Shown one piece after another: positions 40,914-50,149 of a stretch of DNA of 64,000 nt (positions are counted from its first letter, which is position 1; the number at the start of each line of letters is the position of its first letter). Position numbers and translations under genes: made by a program. The notes beneath the pieces were generated by a model. That model was not told where the DNA came from, made no database searches, and saw only the letters and a program-made list of their open reading frames with translations. This DNA comes from UBA1189 sp045612065 (lineage in GTDB: Bacteria > Bacteroidota > Bacteroidia > Bacteroidales > Bacteroidaceae): positions 12,084-76,083 of the forward strand of contig JAZKYH010000022.1 of assembly GCA_045612065.1 (NCBI GenBank). Reading direction: 5' to 3'.

Positions 40914-41627
40914 ATGAAAGCCACTATACCCTACGCAGAGAAGAAATTCGAGGAGTTTAACCAATTGATGTTCGATGGCAAGCTCCCCAAACTCCCCATC
41001 GAGTTGAGCGACGCAAAGACATTCCTCGGCCTGTGTGTATATAAGAAGAAAAGGACATTGTTTGGAAAAACGGTGTGCTATGACTTCAAGCTGCGCATCA
41101 ACACGAGGATTGATCTTGCCGAAGCAGAGATCGAAGACATCATCATCCACGAGATGATTCACTACTACATCGGATATAACAATATCAAAGATTCATCAGC
41201 GCACGGACGAGTGTTCAAACACCTCATGAAGACGATAAACGAGAAATTCGGCAGACACATCAGAATTTCCCACAAGCCCACCCAAGCACAGAAGGAGCAA
41301 CTCTATGGCACCAAGCAGCGCTGGCATATAGTGGCGTTCGTCATCTTCAAAGATGGGAGAACGGGCATCAAAGTGCTTCCCAGAATTGTACCTAAAATAC
41401 TGACTTACTATAATGTGGTAGGCAAGGAAACCTACATTGAGCGCATTGAAATGTACATAACCAACAACACCTTCTTCAACCGCTACCCGAGCTCATCAGC
41501 ACTGCGTGTGCACAGCATCGACAGAGTGGATGCCGAGAAACATCTCGAAGGTGCAGAAAGATTGGTGTGTGACGGGACAAGATTTATCAGAAAAGGCACA
41601 CTGCAAGCCGCCAATCGACATGTCTAA
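40914..41627 (+). CDS. SprT-like zinc metalloprotease-domain protein
   Basis: 237 aa from ATG 40914 (a TTG three codons upstream is less likely). The zinc-metalloprotease motif HEMIHYYIG (HExxH) is followed by AHGRVFKHLMKTINEKFG. The N-terminal helix MKATIPYAEKKFEEFNQLMF is typical of SprT-like domains, which in eukaryotic Spartan act on DNA-protein crosslinks. The usual C-terminal zinc ribbon is not obvious; the C-terminal 90 residues are basic and of unknown fold. It stands alone behind its own promoter; the methylase gene 400 bp downstream has a separate promoter. Confidence 0.82.
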   Translation: MKATIPYAEKKFEEFNQLMFDGKLPKLPIELSDAKTFLGLCVYKKKRTLFGKTVCYDFKLRINTRIDLAEAEIEDIIIHEMIHYYIGYNNIKDSSAHGRVFKHLMKTINEKFGRHIRISHKPTQAQKEQLYGTKQRWHIVAFVIFKDGRTGIKVLPRIVPKILTYYNVVGKETYIERIEMYITNNTFFNRYPSSSALRVHSIDRVDAEKHLEGAERLVCDGTRFIRKGTLQAANRHV

Positions 41628-42032
41628 GAGATAGACATCCAAAACAAACAACAAATAAGCAAGGAGCATCCTTCACTCCTCCATCACATTTTCCCATCAC
41701 ATCTCCCATTGGAAGTCCTATATATCGACAACATTTGCAGAGATAAGGCTTCACATCCTTTTCCGAATACGCAAACATAAAGAGACGATATCAAGAGACC
41801 ATTTATCAATTACAACCTACAAGCTTGCTGAAACCTGCACAGCGAAATATTTCGCTTCTAAACTCCCAACCATCACGAGTTTCTCCGTCAATCTCCCCTT
41901 TTGGAAAACTTTTTGAGGAAAAAATCAGAAAAAATTCCTTTTTTTTGAACATTTCAGAAAAGAAAACCGACAAAATTCTTGCTTAAACGGTTCAATTCCA
42001 CTAACTTTGTAGGGTAAATCGATATACAAGAG
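41628..42032. other. 405-bp intergenic region, no gene seen
   Basis: AT-rich, with no supported frame. It contains a short GAAATATTTC palindrome near 41849 and, at its right end, the promoter of the methylase gene. Confidence 0.5.
41978..42009 (+). promoter_or_regulatory. Promoter of the Dam-like methylase gene
   Basis: CTTG (41978-41981), a 20-nt spacer, TAACTTTG (42002-42009). The leader is about 17-20 nt. Confidence 0.7.
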
Positions 42033-42968
42033 ATGGCAGGATTGAATATTGGGGCACAACCATTTGTCAAATGGCCGGGAACAAAGAGTCAGCACATACA
42101 CATACTGACCCAAGCATTACCCGCCGACTTTGCCGAAATTCCCAATGTCACTTACATAGAGCCTTTCGTGGGTGGCGGTGCGCTGCTCTTCCATATGTTG
42201 CAGACCTACCCTAACATCCGCCGTGCCATCATCAATGACAATAACCTCGATCTCATCCGCGCCTACAACACCGTGCGTGACCGCGCCAAGGAGTTGGTCG
42301 CCGAACTCAAGAAGATTCAAAAGGAGTTTCTCCCTCTCGATGAAGAGGAACGCCACGAGTATTTCAACGAATTGCGCAGTGAGTTTAACGCACGCCGTGC
42401 CGACGGACTACGCCACACCGCTCTGTTTATCTTCCTCAACAAGACATCGAACGCCAACTATCGCGTCAATGCCGAGGGAAAGTTTAACGGAGCGTACAAT
42501 CACTTGCAGTACCCCATCATCTGCGACGAGCGCACCATCTATGCCGACAGCAAATTGTTGCAACGCGTAACCATCCTCTGTGGTGACTATGAGAAGACTT
42601 ATAGTGAGGCATGTGGTAATACTTTCTTCTTTCTTGATCCTCCTTACCGCCCCACGGGAAAGAGACACCACAACACCGACTTCGGCGACAAGGAGCAGAT
42701 ACGTTTGAAGAAGTTCTGCGACCTGCTCTCGTATCGTCATTTCCAGTGGATGCTCACCAACAGCGACGGTAAGTGTCAGAATCCTGACGACACCTTCATG
42801 GAGCAACTCTACAACAACTACAATGTAGACCGCATCTGGTCGCGCCAAGCCATTGTGGCCAAGCCCGAAAAACGCGAGAAACTATCCGAACTTCTCGTGC
42901 GCAACTTCCAGCAGGAAATTCTTTCGCTGCGCGACGTTAACTGCCGCCAACTCTCTCTTGCTTTCTAA
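42033..42968 (+). CDS. Dam-family DNA adenine N6-methyltransferase, orphan
   Basis: 311 aa of the class D12 (Dam/DpnM/EcoRV) type. AdoMet-binding motif I is YIEPFVGGGALLF and the catalytic motif IV is FFLDPPYRPTG. The usual motif X KWAGGK appears as KWPGTK, and the FNGLYR block as LNKTSNANYRVN, both departures from GATC-specific Dam. Target site is therefore uncertain. No restriction endonuclease, MutH or phage gene is adjacent, so it looks like a solitary methylase for regulation or for protection against an enzyme encoded elsewhere. Own promoter upstream, terminator immediately downstream. Confidence 0.85.
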   Translation: MAGLNIGAQPFVKWPGTKSQHIHILTQALPADFAEIPNVTYIEPFVGGGALLFHMLQTYPNIRRAIINDNNLDLIRAYNTVRDRAKELVAELKKIQKEFLPLDEEERHEYFNELRSEFNARRADGLRHTALFIFLNKTSNANYRVNAEGKFNGAYNHLQYPIICDERTIYADSKLLQRVTILCGDYEKTYSEACGNTFFFLDPPYRPTGKRHHNTDFGDKEQIRLKKFCDLLSYRHFQWMLTNSDGKCQNPDDTFMEQLYNNYNVDRIWSRQAIVAKPEKREKLSELLVRNFQQEILSLRDVNCRQLSLAF

Positions 42969-42970
42969 TA

Positions 42971-43000
42971 AGAAAAACGACAATAAAGTCGTATTTTTCT
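42971..43000 (+). terminator. Terminator after the methylase gene
   Basis: AAAAACGAC (42973-42981) pairs with GTCGT-A-TTTTT (42988-42998), loop AATAAA; the T-run is part of the stem. Confidence 0.75.
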
Positions 43001-43020
43001 GTTATTTACTTACATTTTAT

Positions 43021-43051
43021 TTTGCAAGTAGGCGATTTGTTTATATTTTTG
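43021..43051 (+). promoter_or_regulatory. Promoter of the leu operon
   Basis: TTTG (43021-43024), an exact 19-nt spacer, TATTTTTG (43044-43051): full consensus. The 34-nt leader is too short for a leader-peptide attenuator and has none. Confidence 0.8.
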
Positions 43052-43091
43052 CAACCCCTAAGGTAAAAAGATTAATACACATATAAATACT

Positions 43092-44594
43092 ATGGACAAT
43101 AATAGATTATACATCTTTGACACCACATTGCGTGATGGCGAGCAGGTGCCCGGCTGTCAACTCAATACGGTGGAGAAGATTCAAGTAGCCAAGCAGTTGG
43201 AACTGCTCGGCGTTGATGTTATCGAGGCGGGATTCCCCGTATCAAGTCCTGGCGATTTTAATTCTGTCATCGAGATCAGTAAGGCTGTGACATGGCCCAC
43301 CATCTGCGCGCTTACCCGTGCCGTGGAGAAGGATATTGATGCAGCCGCCGAAGCTTTGAAGTATGCCAAGCGCAAGCGTATCCATACAGGCATTGGCACC
43401 AGCCCCTCGCACATCCGCTACAAATTCAATAGTACTCCTGAGGAGATTATCGAGCGTGCCGTAGCTGCGGTGAAGTATGCCAAGCGCTATGTGGAGGACG
43501 TGGAGTTCTATGCCGAGGATGCTGGCCGCACCGACAATGAGTATCTTGCTCGTGTCATCGAGGCTGTATGTAAGGCAGGTGCTACGGTGTGTAACATCCC
43601 CGACACCACAGGCTTCCGCACTCCTTATGAGTATGGTGAGAAGATTAAATATCTCTATGAGCACGTTGATGCTTTCGCAGCAGGCCGTGCCATCCTCTCT
43701 ACCCACTGCCACAACGACCTCGGTATGGCCACTGCCAACACCGTGGCTGGTGTGCTCAACGGCGCACGTCAGGTGGAGGTGACCATCAATGGTATCGGTG
43801 AACGTGCCGGTAACACTTCACTCGAGGAGGTGGCGATGATCTTCAAGACTCATCCCGACTTGGGCATCGAGACCAACATCAACACTCAGAAGATATACCC
43901 CACCAGCCGCATGGTGAGCTCATTGATGAACATGCCTGTGCAGCCCAACAAGGCTGTTGTGGGCCGCAATGCCTTTGCGCACTCAAGCGGTATCCACCAG
44001 GATGGTGTGCTGAAGAATGTGGAGACTTACGAGATTATGAACCCCAAGGATGTGGGTATCGACGACAATGCCATCGTGCTCACTGCCCGCAGTGGACGTG
44101 CAGCGTTGAAACACCGTCTCTCTGTGCTCGGTGTAGAACTGGAGCAGGATAAACTCGACAAGGTGTACGAGGAGTTCCTCAAGTTGGCCGACAAGAAGAA
44201 GGAAATCAACGACGACGATGTGTTGATGCTTGCCGGTGCTGACCGTAGCGACAACCACCACATCAAACTCGACTACTTGCAGGTGACCAGCGGTGTAGGT
44301 GTACGCTCAGTAGCAAGCCTTGGCTTGAAGATCGCAGGCGAATCATTCGAAGCTGCTGCCACAGGTAATGGTCCCGTCGATGCGGCCATCAGCGCCTTGA
44401 AGCAAATCATCAAGCGCAACATGACCCTCAAGGAGTTTACTATCCAAGCCATCAGCAAGGGTTCTGATGACGTGGGTAAGGTGCACATGCAGGTGGAGTA
44501 CAACAACCAACTCTACTACGGCTTCGGTGCCAATACCGACATCATCGCTGCCAGCGTGGAGGCATATATTGACTGTATAAACAAGTTTAAGTAA
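43092..44594 (+). CDS. leuA: 2-isopropylmalate synthase
   Basis: 500 aa. First committed step of leucine synthesis: condenses acetyl-CoA with 2-ketoisovalerate. A DRE-TIM barrel with FDTTLRDGEQVPGCQL and the metal-binding HCHNDLGMATANTVAG, then FAHSSGIHQDGVLKN. The C-terminal regulatory LeuA dimer domain (about 385-500, with GPVDAAISALKQII) allows feedback by leucine, as its length implies. First gene of leuA-leuC-leuD; leuC begins one nt after its stop. Confidence 0.95.
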   Translation: MDNNRLYIFDTTLRDGEQVPGCQLNTVEKIQVAKQLELLGVDVIEAGFPVSSPGDFNSVIEISKAVTWPTICALTRAVEKDIDAAAEALKYAKRKRIHTGIGTSPSHIRYKFNSTPEEIIERAVAAVKYAKRYVEDVEFYAEDAGRTDNEYLARVIEAVCKAGATVCNIPDTTGFRTPYEYGEKIKYLYEHVDAFAAGRAILSTHCHNDLGMATANTVAGVLNGARQVEVTINGIGERAGNTSLEEVAMIFKTHPDLGIETNINTQKIYPTSRMVSSLMNMPVQPNKAVVGRNAFAHSSGIHQDGVLKNVETYEIMNPKDVGIDDNAIVLTARSGRAALKHRLSVLGVELEQDKLDKVYEEFLKLADKKKEINDDDVLMLAGADRSDNHHIKLDYLQVTSGVGVRSVASLGLKIAGESFEAAATGNGPVDAAISALKQIIKRNMTLKEFTIQAISKGSDDVGKVHMQVEYNNQLYYGFGANTDIIAASVEAYIDCINKFK

Positions 44595-44595
44595 G

Positions 44596-45984
44596 ATGAA
44601 GACTTTATTCGATAAGATTTGGGATGCCCACGTAGTACAGAAGGTGGAAGATGGTCCCACACAACTTTATATCGACCGCCTCTATTGCCATGAGGTGACT
44701 ACACCGCAGGCGTTCGACACACTGAGAGATAAGAACATCCGCGTATTCCGCCCCGACCATGTGGTGGCCATGCCCGACCATAACACCCCAAGCGACCAGC
44801 AGGAGCGCATTGACGATCCCGTAGGACGCAAGCAGGTAGAGACACTCGCCGCCAACTGCGCCGAGTTTGGCATCCGCCACTTTGCCATGGGTACCAAGGA
44901 CAATGGCATCATCCACGTGGTAGGTCCCGAGAAGGCACTCTCACTTCCAGGCATGACCATCGTATGTGGCGACTCACACACCTCTACACATGGTGCTGTA
45001 GGCGCTATCGCCATGGGTATCGGTACCAGTGAGGTGGCCCAGGTGCTCGCCTCGCAAACCATCCTGCAGAGCAAGCCCAAGACCATGCGCATCAACATCG
45101 AAGGCGAATTGGCCGAAGGCGTTACCGCCAAGGACGTAGCGCTCTACATCATGGCGCAGCTCACCACATCTGGTGCTACGGGCTACGCTGTGGAGTATGC
45201 CGGTTCTACCGTTCGCAATATGTCTATGGAGGGTCGTCTGACACTCTCGAACCTCTCTATCGAGATGGGCTCACGTGCAGGTCTTATTGCTCCCGACGAG
45301 ACAACTTTCGCCTACCTCAAGGGTCGCGAATATGCACCCAAGGGTGAAGCGTGGGACAAGGCTGTAGAGGAGTGGAAACAACTTTACTCTGACGCTGACG
45401 CCGTGTTCGACAAGGAGGTTACCTACCGTGCTGAGGACATTGCTCCCCGCATCACCTATGGCACTAACCCCGGTGCAGGTATCGCTATCGACGAGTGTAT
45501 TCCTACACTTGAAGAGGTAGCCGCAGAGGACCATGCACAATTCCTCGCTATGCTCGACTACATGCAGTTCGAGCCTGGACAGAAACTCGAGGGCACTCCC
45601 GTCGACTACTGCTTCCTTGGCGCTTGCACCAATGGCCGTATTGAGGACTTCCGCGCCTTCGCCTCTGTGGTTAAAGGCAAGAAGAAAGCCGAGAACGTGG
45701 TGGCATGGCTCGTGCCTGGCTCATGGCTCGTGCGCCAGCAGATTATCGATGAGGGTATCGATAAGATTCTCGAAGAGGCAGGCTTTGAACTTCGCCTCCC
45801 CTCATGCTCATCATGCTTGGCAATGAACCCCGACAAGGTGCCTGCAGGCAAGCTCTCCATCTCAACCAGCAACCGCAACTTCGTAGGCCGTCAAGGACCC
45901 GGTGCACGCACCATCCTCGCATCGCCCCTCGTAGTGGCAGCCTCAGCAATCACAGGAGTAGTAACCGATCCTCGTAAAATGTAA
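44596..45984 (+). CDS. leuC: 3-isopropylmalate dehydratase large subunit
   Basis: 462 aa. With LeuD, isomerises 2- to 3-isopropylmalate; carries the [4Fe-4S] cluster. Cluster ligands sit in FLGACTNGRIED and CSSCLAMNPDK. Substrate-binding segment VCGDSHTSTHGAVGAIAMGIGTSE is typical. Length and order fit the leuA-leuC-leuD operon, with leuD five nt downstream. Confidence 0.95.
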   Translation: MKTLFDKIWDAHVVQKVEDGPTQLYIDRLYCHEVTTPQAFDTLRDKNIRVFRPDHVVAMPDHNTPSDQQERIDDPVGRKQVETLAANCAEFGIRHFAMGTKDNGIIHVVGPEKALSLPGMTIVCGDSHTSTHGAVGAIAMGIGTSEVAQVLASQTILQSKPKTMRINIEGELAEGVTAKDVALYIMAQLTTSGATGYAVEYAGSTVRNMSMEGRLTLSNLSIEMGSRAGLIAPDETTFAYLKGREYAPKGEAWDKAVEEWKQLYSDADAVFDKEVTYRAEDIAPRITYGTNPGAGIAIDECIPTLEEVAAEDHAQFLAMLDYMQFEPGQKLEGTPVDYCFLGACTNGRIEDFRAFASVVKGKKKAENVVAWLVPGSWLVRQQIIDEGIDKILEEAGFELRLPSCSSCLAMNPDKVPAGKLSISTSNRNFVGRQGPGARTILASPLVVAASAITGVVTDPRKM

Positions 45985-45989
45985 TTATT

Positions 45990-46607
45990 ATGGCAAAACA
46001 GAAATTTGACATCATACAGTCAACCTGTCTCCCTATACAGATTGACAACTGCAACACCGACCTCATCATCCCTGCCCGTTACTTGGCCAGCACCACACGC
46101 GACCCCAAGTTCTTCGGCGATGCCTTCATGCACGACCTCCGTTATGATGGCGAGGGCAAGCCCGTGGCAGACTTTGTAATGAACCGTCCCGAGTATAGCG
46201 AGGCTCCTCGCGAGGGCGTACATGAGATTATTATCGGTGGACAAAACTGGGGTTCAGGTTCAAGCCGTGAACACGCTGCTTGGGCTATCGCTGGCTATGG
46301 CGCACGCGTAGTCATCAGCAGTTCATTTGCCGACATTCATCGCAACAACTTGCTCAACTGCTTCGTGCTTCCCGTTATCGTTAGCCGCGAGTTCCAGCAG
46401 GAGTTGTTCGATACCGTAGAGGCTAACCCTCAAGCCGAGGTGCGTGTTGATGTGCCCAACCAAACCGTCACCAACCTTACTACAGGTCACAGCGAGACAT
46501 TCGACATCAATGGCTATAAGAAGTATTGCTTGATGAATGCCCTTGACGATATCGACTTCCTTTTGGAGAACACCGCCAAGATTGAGGAGTTCGAAAACGC
46601 AAAGTAA
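45990..46607 (+). CDS. leuD: 3-isopropylmalate dehydratase small subunit
   Basis: 205 aa. The swivel domain partner of LeuC. Conserved blocks: NTDLIIPARYL near the start, GQNWGSGSSREHAAWAIAGYG in the middle and SSFADIHRNNLLNCFVLPV. The operon ends here at a strong terminator; no leuB follows, so the next pathway enzyme must be encoded elsewhere. Confidence 0.95.
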   Translation: MAKQKFDIIQSTCLPIQIDNCNTDLIIPARYLASTTRDPKFFGDAFMHDLRYDGEGKPVADFVMNRPEYSEAPREGVHEIIIGGQNWGSGSSREHAAWAIAGYGARVVISSSFADIHRNNLLNCFVLPVIVSREFQQELFDTVEANPQAEVRVDVPNQTVTNLTTGHSETFDINGYKKYCLMNALDDIDFLLENTAKIEEFENAK

Positions 46608-46631
46608 GAGAGGTTTTCAGTTTCGATAAAA

Positions 46632-46672
46632 GAAAAATTGCATAGGGCTTACGCCTTATGCAATTTCTTTTT
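46632..46672 (+). terminator. Terminator after leuD
   Basis: AAATTGCATA (46635-46644) pairs with TATGCAATTT (46657-46666), extended inward by GGGC/GCCT pairing; CTTTTTTG follows. Confidence 0.85.
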
Positions 46673-46734
46673 TGTGAGGATTCTCTTAAATCAAGAAAAC
46701 CAACAGCCAATAGCTAAATGCTAACAGCCAACAG

Positions 46735-47859
46735 TTAAGATATCAACTCCTTGAAAGCAGCAAGGAACACATCGGCATGCGCTTTTGTGATGCCCAATGC
46801 AGGGAGTAGACGCACGGTTGACACACCTGCACCACCTGTGAAGATGTGTTTCTCGAAGAGCAAGCGCTTGCGGAACTCTGAAGCCGAGCCTTCAATCTCG
46901 ATGCCAATCATCAGACCGCGACCACGCACCTCCTTGATTTGTGGAATTTTCTTGAGTTCTTCGATGAGGTAAGCACCTACCTCGGCAGCATTCTCAATGA
47001 GGCTCTCCTGCTCAAACACGTCGAGCACGGCAATGGCTGCGGCGCATGCCAAGTGGTTGCCGCCGAAAGTTGTGCCGAGCATACTGGGCCAGGGCTTGTA
47101 GTGAGGAGCAATGAGTACACCACCGATGGGGAAACCATTACCCATACCCTTGGCTATGGTGATGAGGTCGGGGCGGATGTCGGCAATCTGGTGGGCGAAG
47201 AACTTGCCTGTACGGCCATAACCCGACTGTATCTCGTCAAGAATGAGCGAAACGCCATACTTGGTAGTCATCTCACGCAATTGGCAGAGGAACTCTGCCG
47301 AGGGACAATGAATGCCAGCCACACCCTGTATGCCCTCGATGATAACGGCACAGAACTCGCCCGTCTGCAACTTTTCCTCCACAGCAACAATATCACCGAG
47401 AGGCACGAACTCAACATTCGGAGTGCGATTGAAGGGGGCGTTAATCTTGGGATTATCCGTGGCTGCTACAGCACCTGAAGTGCGGCCGTGGAAAGCCTTA
47501 CTGAAAGCCAACACCTTGGCTTTGTCGTTATGGAATGAAGCGAGCTTGATAGCATTTTCATTCGCCTCAGCACCAGAGTTGCAGAGGAAGAGGCTATAGT
47601 CATTGTAGCCCGAGAGGCGACCGAGTTTTTCGGCCAATTGCTGTTGCAAACTGTTCTCTACAGAGTTAGAATAGAAGCCGAGTTTAGCCACCTGCTCACT
47701 AATCATCTGCACATAGTGCGGGTGGGCATGACCAATAGAGATTACGGCATGACCTCCATAGAGGTCGAGATATTCGGTGCCAGCGGCATCGTATACATAG
47801 TTTCCCTTGCCGCGCACGGGCTCTATGGGATAGAGGGGATATACGTCAAAAAGATTCAT
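46735..47859 (-). CDS. argD: Acetylornithine aminotransferase
   Basis: 374 aa. A class III PLP aminotransferase of arginine synthesis. PLP lysine in TIAKGMGNGFPIGG; LILDEIQSGYGRTGKFFAH carries the aspartate that contacts the PLP ring; N-terminal LFDVYPLYPIEPVRGKGNYVYD is typical. It lies 12 nt downstream of argC and converges on leuD across about 60 bp. Confidence 0.92.
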   Translation of the reverse strand: MNLFDVYPLYPIEPVRGKGNYVYDAAGTEYLDLYGGHAVISIGHAHPHYVQMISEQVAKLGFYSNSVENSLQQQLAEKLGRLSGYNDYSLFLCNSGAEANENAIKLASFHNDKAKVLAFSKAFHGRTSGAVAATDNPKINAPFNRTPNVEFVPLGDIVAVEEKLQTGEFCAVIIEGIQGVAGIHCPSAEFLCQLREMTTKYGVSLILDEIQSGYGRTGKFFAHQIADIRPDLITIAKGMGNGFPIGGVLIAPHYKPWPSMLGTTFGGNHLACAAAIAVLDVFEQESLIENAAEVGAYLIEELKKIPQIKEVRGRGLMIGIEIEGSASEFRKRLLFEKHIFTGGAGVSTVRLLPALGITKAHADVFLAAFKELIS

Positions 47860-47871
47860 ATGCTAATTGAA

Positions 47872-48864
47872 TTAGAATGCGTTCGCCTTCAAACCAAGTC
47901 CGGATTTCTCGTCAATGCCGAACATTAGGTTCATATTCTGCACTGCCTGACCTACGGCACCCTTCAGGAGGTTGTCGATGATGCAGGTGATGACAGCCTT
48001 GTTGCCAAATTTGTCGATGTGTACGAACGCTTTATTGGTGTTAACCACCTGTTTTAAGTCGAGCGCCTTATCAATATAGTGGGTAAAGGCTGCATCGGCA
48101 TAGAACGCGCGATACATATCTGCCAATTGCTCGGCTGTGGGATTGGCAGGTGTGCCCTCCTCGCCGTCGAACTTCACCACTTCGGTGCAGAAGATGCCGC
48201 GAGCAAAGTCGCCACGATAAGGAATAAAGTCAACATCCACCTCAAGCGAACCTTGTAGCTCGGTGAGCGACTGACGTATCTCGTGCAGGTGCTGATGGGT
48301 GAATACCTTATAGATGCTCATGTTGTCGGAGCGCCAACTGAAATGAGTAGTAGACACAGGTTTCTGACCTGCACCAGTAGAACCAGTAATAGCATTCACC
48401 GCCACGTCATGAGTGAGCAATCCGGCCTTTGCTAAAGGCAGCAAACCGAGCTGTATGCAGGTGGCAAAGCAACCGGGGTTGGCCAAACGCTGACACTTGC
48501 AGATTTGCTCCTTATGTATTTCGGGGAGTCCATACACGTAGTCGTGCGTGGGAGCCGCGATGCGGAAGTCTTGCGCCAAGTCGATAATCTTCACATGCGC
48601 AGGAATGGCATGCTTTTTGAGGAACTCTTCGCTCTTACCGTGACCAAAGCAGAAGAACACCACGTCCACTTCATCGAAGGGCATGGAATCAGTAAAACGA
48701 AGGTCTGTATCACCTAATAATCCCTCATGTACATCAGCCACGAAGTTACCGGCATTACTCTCACTGTTGGCAAAGACAATCTCTGCCTCGGGGTGATGCA
48801 CTAGCAAACGGATAAGTTCTCCACCTGTATAACCCGCAGCACCAAGTATTCCAACTTTTATCAT
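47872..48864 (-). CDS. argC: N-acetyl-gamma-glutamyl-phosphate reductase
   Basis: 330 aa. NADPH-dependent third step of arginine synthesis. N-terminal Rossmann motif GILGAAGYTGGELIRLL; the catalytic Cys is in NPGCFATCIQLGLLPLA; ITGSTGAGQKP is typical. It overlaps the PspC gene start region by 4 nt (ATGA) upstream and is followed by argD. Confidence 0.95.
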   Translation of the reverse strand: MIKVGILGAAGYTGGELIRLLVHHPEAEIVFANSESNAGNFVADVHEGLLGDTDLRFTDSMPFDEVDVVFFCFGHGKSEEFLKKHAIPAHVKIIDLAQDFRIAAPTHDYVYGLPEIHKEQICKCQRLANPGCFATCIQLGLLPLAKAGLLTHDVAVNAITGSTGAGQKPVSTTHFSWRSDNMSIYKVFTHQHLHEIRQSLTELQGSLEVDVDFIPYRGDFARGIFCTEVVKFDGEEGTPANPTAEQLADMYRAFYADAAFTHYIDKALDLKQVVNTNKAFVHIDKFGNKAVITCIIDNLLKGAVGQAVQNMNLMFGIDEKSGLGLKANAF

Positions 48865-49076
48865 CTTTTTATGTTAAATTGGCTCTTTTCCTCAGGGACA
48901 AGTAATGCCATGATAAAATATACGATAACTCCACAGAATGCTGTAAATATGGTTGCCAACGTGTAGATGACACGTACTACGGTAACATCAATATTTGCAT
49001 AGTTGGCAATAGCTGCACATACACCTGCCAACAATCGTCCAGTACGAGGACGTTCCATTTTTTTAGGTTCTGACAT
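48861..49076 (-). CDS. PspC-domain small membrane protein
   Basis: 71 aa. The N-terminal RPRTGRLLAGVCAAIANY segment is the conserved PspC start, followed by a hydrophobic hairpin (VTVVRVIYTLATIFTAFCGVIVYFIMALLVPEE). PspC proteins sense or respond to membrane stress in other bacteria. Here it is the first gene of the pspC-argC-argD transcript and overlaps argC by 4 nt, an odd partner for arginine synthesis. Confidence 0.88.
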   Translation of the reverse strand: MSEPKKMERPRTGRLLAGVCAAIANYANIDVTVVRVIYTLATIFTAFCGVIVYFIMALLVPEEKSQFNIKR

Positions 49077-49102
49077 AATTCCTTAAAACTAAGTTTGTAC
49101 GA

Positions 49103-49133
49103 CAAAGATAATGCAAGACAAGAAAAATACAAA
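49103..49133 (-). promoter_or_regulatory. Promoter of pspC-argC-argD
   Basis: Minus strand: TTTG (49133-49130), an exact 19-nt spacer, TATCTTTG (49110-49103): full consensus. Confidence 0.8.
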
Positions 49134-49167
49134 ATTATTTTGAATATTTACTATTCCTACGACAGCA

Positions 49168-49215
49168 ATCTAAACCGAGCTTTCACCTATCTTCAGACTG
49201 CAAAGCTGCCATAGT
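49168..49215 (-). repeat. Dispersed copy of part of the rplY-upstream repeat
   Basis: CCTATCTTCAGACTGC (49189-49204) is the exact reverse complement of 36191-36206. AAACCGAGC (about 49173-49181) matches the reverse complement of the following GCTCGGTTT. Both pieces are in the same relative order, with a shorter spacer. Confidence 0.55.
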
Positions 49216-49281
49216 TGTGCTATCCACGACCCAATACGACAAAAAGAAAAGACGAGCAATACATGACTCAGAAAAAAAGAC

Positions 49282-49289
49282 TACTTTTG
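49282..49289 (+). promoter_or_regulatory. -7 element of the HlyIII gene
   Basis: TACTTTTG ends only four bases before the ATG at 49294, so the transcript may be leaderless. No -33 element is clear. Confidence 0.4.
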
Positions 49290-49293
49290 TCCT

Positions 49294-49971
49294 ATGAAAG
49301 AACAACATGCCTATTCACACTCCGAAGAAATCGTCAACACCACGACACACGCTACTGGCCTTGTCATGGCACTTGTCGTATGCACATATTTTCTTGTACA
49401 GAGCAACAGTACAAGTTCTTGGATAGTTCCCTTCAGCCTTACACTATATCTATTCGGTGTAGTCAGTTCATACGCGGCTTCCACCCTCTACCATGCCATC
49501 CCGGCAAGTGGGACATATGCCAAGGCTCTCACCCGCAAATTTGACCATGCAGCCATCTACTGGCACATTGCCGGAAGCTATACCCCACTCACTCTCATAG
49601 CCATGCGAGACGGAGGTGAGCCCGTTTGGGGCTTGGTTATTTTTGCTTTCGTATGGCTTTGCGCTATAGTGGGCACAGCACTCAGTTTTAGAAAGATGAA
49701 GGTACAGAACTACCTCGAGACCACCTGCTATGTACTCATGGGACTAACCATTCTGATAGCCTTCAAACCCTTTTACGACACTTGCAGCCTCCCCATCGTA
49801 CTATGGGTGGTAGGTGAAGGCATAGCTTACATCATTGGCGCAGTACTTTACAGTTTCAAGAAAATCCCCTACGCACATTCCGCATTCCACATCCTCGTTA
49901 TCTTAGGTGACATCTGTCATATGATTGCCACGTGGATGATGTTGCGCATGTTCAGCATCATACCCAACTAA
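49294..49971 (+). CDS. Hemolysin III / PAQR-family membrane protein
   Basis: 225 aa with seven predicted membrane helices. The conserved metal-site residues of the HlyIII/PAQR family are present: SSYAASTLYHAIP, the FDHAAIYWHIAGSYTP block, and a C-terminal AFHILVILGDICHMIA with two His. It may act as a membrane hydrolase or in lipid homeostasis; hemolytic activity should not be assumed from the name. It stands alone. Confidence 0.9.
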   Translation: MKEQHAYSHSEEIVNTTTHATGLVMALVVCTYFLVQSNSTSSWIVPFSLTLYLFGVVSSYAASTLYHAIPASGTYAKALTRKFDHAAIYWHIAGSYTPLTLIAMRDGGEPVWGLVIFAFVWLCAIVGTALSFRKMKVQNYLETTCYVLMGLTILIAFKPFYDTCSLPIVLWVVGEGIAYIIGAVLYSFKKIPYAHSAFHILVILGDICHMIATWMMLRMFSIIPN

Positions 49972-50149
49972 TACACTGATGACGAACAAAGCACAATATT
50001 CATAATTTTACTTAAACTATTCGTTTGTATCCATTCTTTTTTTGTACCTTTACATGATAAAATGGGTGAGTAGGCATAAATGGTTGCAACTCGCCGTTGA
50101 GGCTCTCTTTTGAGCCGCTTGATAAGACAACAAAAAAAGAACATACATA

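Noticed and set aside
43052..43091. Leucine leader-peptide attenuator before leuA
   Set aside because: The leader is only about 34 nt and contains no open frame with Leu codons or terminator hairpin.
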